A stretch of DNA of 64,000 nucleotides from Actinacidiphila rubida. GTDB lineage: Bacteria > Actinomycetota > Actinomycetes > Streptomycetales > Streptomycetaceae. The notes below the pieces were generated by a model that made no database searches, was not told where the DNA came from, and saw only the letters and a list, made by a program, of their open reading frames with translations. The stretch spans positions 62,001 to 126,000 of the forward strand of contig NZ_FODD01000019.1 in NCBI RefSeq assembly GCF_900110255.1. Reading direction: 5' to 3'. How positions within the stretch are numbered: the first letter of the stretch is position 1; the number at the start of each line of letters is the position of its first letter. Shown here piece by piece: positions 41,499-47,557 of the stretch. Made by a program: the position numbers and the translations under genes.

Positions 41499-42377
41499 AT
41501 GACGGCCGGTACCGGTACGGGATCCGCGGAGTTCCCGGCACACTCGGGCGGCGGCACCGAGGAGCAGGACTAGGACGACGGCGCGACGGACATCCTCAAG
41601 ACCGTCGGCCGCCAGGTGAAGCTGTGGCGCGAGCGCGCGGGCCTCCGCCAGGCGGAGTTGGGCCGCCGCATCGGCTACAGCGAGGAGCTGGTCTCCTCCG
41701 TCGAGCGGGGTCGGCGCGCACCGAAGCCGGAGTTCCTGGACGCGGCGGACGACGTCCTCGACGCGGGCGGCATGCTCGCCACGTTCAAGGAGGACGTGGA
41801 ACGCGCGCGGTACCCGAAGAAGGTCCGGGACCTGGCGCGCTTGGAGGCTGACGCGGTCGAACTTCGTGCCTACGCCGGCACCGTGGTCCACGGCTTGCTT
41901 CAGACCGATGCGTACGCAAGTGAGTTGTACCGGTTGCACAGGCCGGTGATGGACGACGACGTCATCGAGGTCAACGTGGCCGCTCGCATGGACCGTCAGC
42001 GGATCTTCGCTCGCCGTCCCGCGCCCTTCCTGAGCTTCGTTCAAGAGGAAGCGACCTTGCTCCGTCCGGTCGGCGGCCGGATGGTGCTGCGCGAACAGCT
42101 GAAACGGCTGCTGGAGCTGGGCCAGTTGAGGCACGTGGAAATCCAGGTGATGCCGACCGCCCGGGAGGACCATGCTGGCCTTGGCGGATCGTTCCGGCTT
42201 ATCGTTCCTCGAAACGGACCGCAGGTGGGGCACGTTGAGGTTCAGCAGTTCAGTCGAGTAGTCGACGATCAGAAGGACGTCCGCCGCCTGGATGCCCTCT
42301 ACGGAATCATCCGCGCGCAGGCTCTCACGCCGCGCGAGTCACTGGCGTTCATCGAGAAAGTGCTTGGAGAGACATGA
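41499..42377 (+). pseudogene. WhiJ-like XRE regulator interrupted by an in-frame TAG
   Basis: The full reading frame would begin at ATG 41499 (GGGGGTGGG upstream) with MTAGTGTGSAEF and EEQD, but TAG at 41571-41573 stops it after 24 codons. The same frame resumes with DDGATDILKTVGRQVKLWRE and stays open to 42377, the usual sequence just before the HTH of this family. The downstream part is annotated separately from GTG 41616. Whether it is a nonsense mutation, a sequencing error or a read-through codon cannot be told from sequence alone. Confidence 0.55.
41616..42377 (+). CDS. XRE family regulator with DUF5753 domain (WhiJ-like)
   Basis: 253 aa from GTG 41616. The HTH is at residues ~8-50 (GLRQAELGRRIGYSEELVSS, then VERGRRAPKPEFLDAADDVL). 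The C-terminal DUF5753 domain includes LRAYAGTVVHGLLQTDAYAS and VQEEATLLRPVGG. These regulators influence development and antibiotic production together with DUF397 partners and HATPase proteins, both present here. The ribosome site before GTG 41616 is poor, and the normal leader is cut off by an upstream amber codon, so expression may be low. ATGA overlap with the DUF397 gene. Confidence 0.75.
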   Translation: MKLWRERAGLRQAELGRRIGYSEELVSSVERGRRAPKPEFLDAADDVLDAGGMLATFKEDVERARYPKKVRDLARLEADAVELRAYAGTVVHGLLQTDAYASELYRLHRPVMDDDVIEVNVAARMDRQRIFARRPAPFLSFVQEEATLLRPVGGRMVLREQLKRLLELGQLRHVEIQVMPTAREDHAGLGGSFRLIVPRNGPQVGHVEVQQFSRVVDDQKDVRRLDALYGIIRAQALTPRESLAFIEKVLGET

Positions 42378-42586
42378 CGAGCAAGCCCTCGGCCGGTATG
42401 AGCGCGGCTGGCCCGAACTGGTTCAAGAGCAGCTACAGCACAGCTGAGGGCCCCGACTGCGTCGAGGTCGCGGCCTGCCCCGAGGCCGTGCACGTCCGGG
42501 ACTCCAAGGACCCGCAGGGCCCGCGCCTCACGTTCGCCCCCACGGAGTGGACCGCGTTCCTCGCGTACGCCGCCGACCGCGTCTGA
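42374..42586 (+). CDS. DUF397 domain protein
   Basis: 70 aa: NWFKSSYSTAEGPDCVEVA, then VHVRDSKDPQGPRLTFAPTE followed by WTAFLAYAA, the complete DUF397 pattern. Members are small partners of WhiJ-like XRE regulators and may release them from DNA. It overlaps the XRE gene by ATGA, so the pair is translationally coupled. Confidence 0.92.
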   Translation: MTSKPSAGMSAAGPNWFKSSYSTAEGPDCVEVAACPEAVHVRDSKDPQGPRLTFAPTEWTAFLAYAADRV

Positions 42587-42625
42587 GCCGGCAGGCTGGC
42601 GCTCCGCGTCGCCCGCACCCGGAGG

Positions 42626-42644
42626 GTGTGCAAAAATCGCACAC
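42626..42644 (+). promoter_or_regulatory. Inverted-repeat operator directly before the HTH-ImmA/IrrE gene
   Basis: GTGTGC (42626-42631), 7-nt spacer AAAAATC, GCACAC (42639-42644); the ATG follows at once. A -10-like AAAAAT lies inside the spacer, and there is no room for a ribosome site. A bound repressor would block a leaderless promoter, which fits autoregulation by the XRE domain. Confidence 0.6.
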
Positions 42645-43751
42645 ATGGAAACCGCGCAGAATTGGGGAGAGGTCGGCGAGCGGATCACCGAAGCCCGCCT
42701 CGCCGCGGGTCTGAACCAGGGCGATCTCGCCTCGGCGGTCGGCGTGGACCGCACGGCAGTCGTCCGCATCGAAGCCGGCGAGCGGCGTATCACCGCGCTG
42801 GAGTTGTCCCGGCTGGCCGAGGCCCTGGGGGTTCCGCTGGCGCACCTGCTGTCGCGTCCGCTGCCGGCTCTCGTATCGCGCCGTACCGTCCTGGAAGACA
42901 CCGCTGACGACACCTCACGCTCCCGCTACCGGCTCGACGCCCGCCTGGAGGAGCACGCCCGGTTCGCCGCGTGGCTCGTCTCGCACGGATTCCTGCGGCC
43001 ACCGCACCTCGATGACGTGCTGCTGAGCGCCCCTGGTGCCTCACCCGAACCGCACTCGCTGGCCCGAGCCGCCCGCGCGGCCGCGGGCGTGCCCGACGGC
43101 CCGCTCGGCCCGCTGGCCGACGTCCTGGAGTCCTTCGGTCTTTACGTGACCGTCGTGGAGGAGTCAGGCGAGGGGGCCTCCCTCCTGCAGGACGGGTACG
43201 GCGTGGCCGTTGTCAGCGGCGAGCCCCAGCCCGGCCGCCGACGGTGGACGGCAGCTCATGAGCTGGGACACCACCTGCTCCAGGACGAGTACCACAGCGA
43301 CGCGGGAGTCGCCGCCGGGCGGGACGAGCGTGAACAGCTCATCGACCGCTTCGCCGAGGAGTTCCTGCTTCCCGCGGACGATCTGCGGTCCGCCTGGGCG
43401 GAGACCGAGGCCGGGCAGAGCCCACGGGCGGTCCTTCTGGACATCGCGGCCCTCTACCGCATGTCGTGGAGCGCGGTGGTCAACCGCGCTCGGCACCTGG
43501 GCCTCGTCGACGGTACGGACGCCCGGCGCTACAAGGCGGACATACCGCAGCGCGGTGATTTCCTCGCGGCTCACGGCCGGCAACCGGTACCGGACCTGGA
43601 GGCCGGTGCGACGGGCGCGCAATGGCGCAAGGCGGCCATCGCGGCGTGGACCGCCGGCGCGGTCACCGGCCCCCGCGCGGTCGAACTGGTCTACGACGCC
43701 ATCGGTGTGGACGAACTTCCCAGCCGCGACCTGGAGGACGAGCTGCCGTGA
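42645..43751 (+). CDS. XRE HTH + ImmA/IrrE metallopeptidase fusion
   Basis: 368 aa. An XRE HTH occupies residues ~10-65 (ITEARLAAGLNQGDLASAVG, then VDRTAVVRIEAGERRITALE). A C-terminal COG2856 zinc peptidase has HELGHH (His205-Glu206-x-x-His209) and a downstream Glu in FAEEFLLPAD. In ImmA/ImmR and IrrE/DdrO the protease destroys a repressor; here both activities are in one chain, as in some predicted antitoxins. The stop overlaps the next start as GTGA. A dyad directly before its ATG suggests autoregulation. The antitoxin or regulator role is inferred. Confidence 0.88.
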   Translation: METAQNWGEVGERITEARLAAGLNQGDLASAVGVDRTAVVRIEAGERRITALELSRLAEALGVPLAHLLSRPLPALVSRRTVLEDTADDTSRSRYRLDARLEEHARFAAWLVSHGFLRPPHLDDVLLSAPGASPEPHSLARAARAAAGVPDGPLGPLADVLESFGLYVTVVEESGEGASLLQDGYGVAVVSGEPQPGRRRWTAAHELGHHLLQDEYHSDAGVAAGRDEREQLIDRFAEEFLLPADDLRSAWAETEAGQSPRAVLLDIAALYRMSWSAVVNRARHLGLVDGTDARRYKADIPQRGDFLAAHGRQPVPDLEAGATGAQWRKAAIAAWTAGAVTGPRAVELVYDAIGVDELPSRDLEDELP

Positions 43752-44305
43752 CCGTCCCACCTCTGTTATCGCGCGCGACGGGACCGGTGCTGGTCTGGGA
43801 CACCTCGCCTCTGCTGCATTCCGTCACGGCGGGAAAGATCGACGTGCTGCACGACTTCGCCCGCACCTGGAGCGGCGGACCGCGGCGCAACGTGACCACC
43901 GAGACGGTGCGGCACGAGATCACTCGCCAGGGAGTGGGCCTGGACGGGCTCGACTGGCTCGACGTGGTCCGCCTGGACGACCTCGACGAGCTGAACTCCC
44001 TTGTCGTCTGGATGGAACGCGTCTCGGGTCAGAAGTCCAACCAGGGCGAGGCGACCGTCCTCGCCTGGGCCGACCTGTACGGGGCTGTCGCGGTGGTCGA
44101 CGACGGTGACGCGCGCAGGATCGGCCGCAAGCACGGACTCGGCGTCTGCGGCTCGCTGCGGATCGTGGCCGAAGCCCTGGCGGACGGACGGACGACCGAG
44201 TACGTGGCGACCACGTTCGTGGACACCTTGATCGGATCCGGTATGCGCTATCCCTGCGAGGTCGGAGGATTCCTGCCGTGGGCCAAGCAGAACGGACTCC
44301 TCTGA
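43748..44305 (+). CDS. PIN-like protein (DUF3368-like), putative toxin
   Basis: 185 aa. The acidic PIN pattern is Asp18 in VLVWDTSPLLH, a Glu in TTETVRHE (near 53-58), Glu101 in NQGEATVLAWADLYG, and Asp118/Asp119 in AVVDDGDARRIGR. The last two blocks match DUF3368. It is translationally coupled (GTGA) to the HTH-ImmA/IrrE gene, a pairing known among predicted toxin-antitoxin loci (Xre-COG2856 with PIN-like partners). RNase activity is predicted, not shown. It ends 9 nt from a convergent membrane protein gene. Confidence 0.8.
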   Translation: MTVPPLLSRATGPVLVWDTSPLLHSVTAGKIDVLHDFARTWSGGPRRNVTTETVRHEITRQGVGLDGLDWLDVVRLDDLDELNSLVVWMERVSGQKSNQGEATVLAWADLYGAVAVVDDGDARRIGRKHGLGVCGSLRIVAEALADGRTTEYVATTFVDTLIGSGMRYPCEVGGFLPWAKQNGLL

Positions 44306-44314
44306 TGGGCCGTC

Positions 44315-45367
44315 TCAAGTGAGCGGCCACGCCCAGCCGGGCCATCCGCCGGTGTAGCGCCACAACTGGTGGTCGTCCAGCGGGTGGAGGCTCCGCGCCA
44401 CTGCGGCGAGGTCGTCGTCCGGGCGGTCGTCGTCGACGGTGACCCGGACCAGGACGCCGTGCAGCAGCGTTGCGTACCCGCGGAAGCCCGTGCCGTAGAG
44501 CTCCCAGGCGTCCGGGCCGGAGGGCGTGCAGCCCGGGTCCGGAACGGACATGGTGTCGTCGTCGGGCAGCTCGTTCTCGGGCACGGTGTCGTACGTCACC
44601 GCCACCGTCAGATCCCGGCACGGGTCCGTTCCGGCCGGGGACACGGTCACCACCCCCTGCGACATGCCATCGATGTTGCTGTCCTGGAAGAAGACGACGA
44701 CCCGCGTCCCGAACGGGCCGGTCGTCAAGGGAGTCTGCTCGCCCCCGGGCCAGTCGACCGCGGCGATCAGGTCGCGAGGGGTGGCCGGATGGGCGTGGCG
44801 CCACCCGTCGGCCGCCAGGTGTTCCTGCGCGGTCCGCAGCGGCAGGACGCCCGCGCCGATCATCGCGGCCGAGGCCAGAGCGGCCGCCACCGCGGCGGCG
44901 CGGTGCATGGTGCACAGCGTGAACACGATCGGGTAGGGCGCGCAGAGCAGGGCCACCGACACCGGCCCGAAAGGCGGCAGGAATCCAGCGCCGGAGACCA
45001 GGACGCGGTTCAGGGCGATCATGGCGCAGCCGCCGACGACGAGCACCGCGGTCGTCACCAGGGCGCTTACCGTTCCCCGCTGGACCTGCCGAACCTGGCG
45101 CTGCGCCAGGGAAAAGCCGAGCACCTGGCAGACCGTGCACGCCCCGACCCCGAACAGCAGGACCACCGCCACGAGAGCTCCGCCGCCGAGCACCATGTCG
45201 TGCCACACGCTCCGCAGCACGCCGATCCCGGTGGCCGAGAGCAGTCCGGCGAGCCAGACCTTCAGGAGCACGCTCCGTGCGGGGGGCCGCAGCGAACCCG
45301 CGGTTCGCGGACCGGCGGGCGGACGGGCGGGCAGCGGTCTCGGGGTGGTCGGGCCTGCGGCGGGCAT
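44315..45367 (-). CDS. Hypothetical polytopic membrane protein with C-terminal outer domain
   Basis: 350 aa, not recognised. A Pro-rich N-terminus leads to about five hydrophobic helices between residues ~35 and ~180 (e.g. ALVAVVLLFGVGACTVCQVL and ALVTTAVLVVGGCAMIALNR). A ~165-residue soluble C-terminal domain follows with two cysteines (DPCRDLT and DPGCTPSG) likely disulfide-bonded outside the cell. It ends in a Trp-rich tail (WRYTGGWPGWAWPLT). Monocistronic. No function can be assigned. Confidence 0.65.
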   Translation of the reverse strand: MPAAGPTTPRPLPARPPAGPRTAGSLRPPARSVLLKVWLAGLLSATGIGVLRSVWHDMVLGGGALVAVVLLFGVGACTVCQVLGFSLAQRQVRQVQRGTVSALVTTAVLVVGGCAMIALNRVLVSGAGFLPPFGPVSVALLCAPYPIVFTLCTMHRAAAVAAALASAAMIGAGVLPLRTAQEHLAADGWRHAHPATPRDLIAAVDWPGGEQTPLTTGPFGTRVVVFFQDSNIDGMSQGVVTVSPAGTDPCRDLTVAVTYDTVPENELPDDDTMSVPDPGCTPSGPDAWELYGTGFRGYATLLHGVLVRVTVDDDRPDDDLAAVARSLHPLDDHQLWRYTGGWPGWAWPLT

Positions 45368-45424
45368 GTCGCGATCCTGTTCTCCCGGCCGGCGCCCTCA
45401 CCGTCCGGGAGCCCGCCGCAGGCG

Positions 45425-46249
45425 TCAGGTCGCGGGCTTGCGGGGCTTGCGGCGGCGGGTCGTGGGGGCCGAGGCGTCGGTGGTGGTCGGGCGGTCGGGG
45501 AGCGGGGTGCGGCCGATCGTGGGGAGGATGAAGTCCTGGATCAGGCCCTTGGCGTCGCGGACCAGCGGGCGGAACGCCCGGTAGCGGCTCAGGGAGATGA
45601 CGCGGGCGGCCAGCGGCGTGGAGCGGTGGACGAACTCGCGGGTGCGGGTGGTGTCCGGGCTGCGGTCGAAGACCCAGTAGAGGACGACGACCATCAGGTG
45701 CAGCCAGAGCAGGTCGGGCAGCAGTTCGGCGAGTTCCGCGTCGAGCTTCGGGGCGAGGTCGGAGTCCATCAGCACGTCGCGGAACAGGGCGACGGCGGTG
45801 GCACGCGCCGGGTGGGACTCGTTGGAGAACGGGCTGAGCGAGCTGTCCGGATCGGCGGCTGTCCGGAAGAACTGCGCCGCGAACTCGTGGTAGTCGGCGG
45901 CGCAGTCCAGCCAGGACACGAGGGCGATCTCCAGCCGTTCCGCGAAGTCCCGCACCCCCTCCATGCGGGACGCCGCGTCACGGGCGTGGTCGTGCGTCAT
46001 CTGGTCGTAGAATCCTTGAATCAAGAACTCTTTCGACTCGAAGTAGTAATACGCGTTGCCGACCGAGACACCGGCCTCGGTGGCGATCGCCCGCATCGTC
46101 GTCTTGTCGTAGCCGCGCTCCCGGAAGAGCCGCATCGCGGTCTCCAGGATCACCGCCCGGGTCTGCTCGCTCTTGCCCGTCTTGGGCAGGGCCCGGCCTC
46201 CGGGCAGTTCCTCGGCAGCGCGGGCGGCGCCGCCCTTGTTGTCCTCCAC
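45425..46249 (-). CDS. TetR family transcriptional regulator
   Basis: 274 aa with a standard TetR DNA-binding domain at residues ~27-75: AVILETAMRLFRERGYDKTT, then MRAIATEAGVSVGNAYYYFE. The C-terminal ligand domain is helical and the tail is basic (TTRRRKPRKPAT). GTG 46249 is preceded by TAGGCT with a 7-nt gap, so it may have its own leaderless promoter overlapping the TAG stop of the DCC gene upstream. It is also the third gene of the operon starting at 47360, whose promoter region holds two TGAAC-type dyads, its likely operators. The ligand is unknown. Confidence 0.88.
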   Translation of the reverse strand: MEDNKGGAARAAEELPGGRALPKTGKSEQTRAVILETAMRLFRERGYDKTTMRAIATEAGVSVGNAYYYFESKEFLIQGFYDQMTHDHARDAASRMEGVRDFAERLEIALVSWLDCAADYHEFAAQFFRTAADPDSSLSPFSNESHPARATAVALFRDVLMDSDLAPKLDAELAELLPDLLWLHLMVVVLYWVFDRSPDTTRTREFVHRSTPLAARVISLSRYRAFRPLVRDAKGLIQDFILPTIGRTPLPDRPTTTDASAPTTRRRKPRKPAT

Positions 46250-46259
46250 GCGGGTGAGC

Positions 46260-46931
46260 CTAGCCGGGCGGTGAGCAGCCGTCCGTACAGCCGCCGTCCG
46301 CGCGGCCCGTGCCGCCCGCGCCGCCCGCGCCGCCCGTGTCGTGCAGCGTCCACCCGCCGCTGCCGTCGTACTCCCACACCGGCTGGGGACCAGCGGCCTC
46401 GGGCCCCCCGGCCCCCACCCCGGCCGCCGTCGTGCCGCCGGCCGGGACGCGCGGCGGCCGCGGTGCCGGGTGGCGGTGCGGCTCCGCCGGCTCCCCGCGC
46501 CCGGCGCGCTCCCGGTAGCGAGCCGCCGTGAGGACCGCTGCCCTGGCCAGCCGGCGGCCGGCCGGAGTGGTGAGCGTGTGCGAGAACGCCCGGTGGTCGG
46601 CGAGCGCCCACAGGCACACCACCCACGCCGTGTCGCCGACGTAGAGCTGACCGCCGTCCCCCACGACCGTCACCTCACGGCGGGCCGCCCCGTCGTGGTC
46701 GAGCGCGGGGAACCAGGTGCGGGCCTGCTCGGACCCGACCGGCACCAGGGTGAGCGGCACGAGGTGGCGCTGCCTCCCGAGCCAGCCCGCCACGTACGCG
46801 CACAGCCGGCACTGGGCGTCGAACAGGACGGTCAGCGCGCGCACCGGCTGCTGACGCGGCACCGGTCGCTGCCCGGCGGCCGGCGGCCGGCTCACCGGTC
46901 GCGGCCGCCCTTCGAGTCGCGGCGATCCCAT
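46260..46931 (-). CDS. DCC/DUF393 thiol-disulfide oxidoreductase-like protein
   Basis: 223 aa. The DUF393 core begins LTVLFDAQCRLCAYVAGWLG with the CxxC-type Cys-Arg-Leu-Cys of DCC proteins, followed by PLTLVPVGSEQARTWFPAL and LYVGDTAWVVCLWAL. The C-terminal ~80 residues are low-complexity Pro/Gly-rich and end GGCTDGCSPPG. Role unknown; related proteins are thioredoxin-like. It lies 3 nt after the small membrane protein gene, in the same TetR operon. Confidence 0.8.
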   Translation of the reverse strand: MGSPRLEGRPRPVSRPPAAGQRPVPRQQPVRALTVLFDAQCRLCAYVAGWLGRQRHLVPLTLVPVGSEQARTWFPALDHDGAARREVTVVGDGGQLYVGDTAWVVCLWALADHRAFSHTLTTPAGRRLARAAVLTAARYRERAGRGEPAEPHRHPAPRPPRVPAGGTTAAGVGAGGPEAAGPQPVWEYDGSGGWTLHDTGGAGGAGGTGRADGGCTDGCSPPG

Positions 46932-46934
46932 GGC

Positions 46935-47360
46935 TCACGCCCCGGCCGGCTTCGGCGCGCCCCACGCGGTCGCGGTGGTCCCGTCGGGGCCCACCGGCGG
47001 GTACTGCTCGCGGTCCAGCATCCCCCGGCGCCGGATCCGGTTGAGCACGTAGACGTTGCCCAGGTGCATGACGCCCAGCACCAGCAGCACGACGCCGATC
47101 TTCACCGACAGCTCCTCGAAGATCCCCGCCGCGCTGTCGATGCGGTGACCCGATTTCAGGTAGAGGGCGACGAAGCCCAGGTTGACCAGATAGAAGCCGA
47201 CCACCAGAAGGTGGTTGACGGCGTCCGCCAGCCGCTCGTCGCCGTGCATCACGTCGGCGAGGAAGATCCGGCCGTTGGTGCTCAGGGTGCGGGCCACCCA
47301 GACGGTCAGGCAGATGCTGATGACGAGATAGACGACGTACGCGAGGACGGTTCTGTCCAT
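46935..47360 (-). CDS. Small membrane protein, first gene of the TetR operon
   Basis: 141 aa with three hydrophobic helices: LAYVVYLVISICLTVWVART, LLVVGFYLVNLGFVALYLKS and VKIGVVLLVLGVMHLGNVYV. The middle loop contains HGDERLADAVNHL. I do not recognise a named family; it could be an integral component linked to the DCC protein encoded next. The start at ATG 47360 lies about 70 nt from the nearest TGAAC dyad, so expression is probably TetR-controlled. Confidence 0.7.
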   Translation of the reverse strand: MDRTVLAYVVYLVISICLTVWVARTLSTNGRIFLADVMHGDERLADAVNHLLVVGFYLVNLGFVALYLKSGHRIDSAAGIFEELSVKIGVVLLVLGVMHLGNVYVLNRIRRRGMLDREQYPPVGPDGTTATAWGAPKPAGA

Positions 47361-47429
47361 TGCGGTTCCACCCCTCCGTCCGATCCGGCACCGCTCGGCG
47401 CCGCTCGGAGACGTGTCCAGGATGATTCC

Positions 47430-47488
47430 TGAACGTGTTCAAAATCAGTGAACGGCTCGACTGTAGACCGGTTTTTGAACATGTTCAA
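47430..47488 (-). promoter_or_regulatory. Two TetR-type operators TGAAC(A/G)TGTTCA
   Basis: TGAACGTGTTCA at 47430-47441 (12 bp, one mismatch pair at the centre) and TTGAACATGTTCAA at 47475-47488 (perfect 14-bp palindrome), centres ~46 bp apart. They lie 70-128 nt before the ATG at 47360 and beyond the end of the MMPL gene. Spacing of about four helical turns would put two dimers on one DNA face. Assignment to the operon's own TetR protein is inferred. Confidence 0.6.
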
Positions 47489-47557
47489 GCAGAGGGCGAA
47501 AAAGGGGCCCGGTTCCGCGGGGGTCGGAACCGGGCCCTGTTCTGGGGGAGTTGCGGG

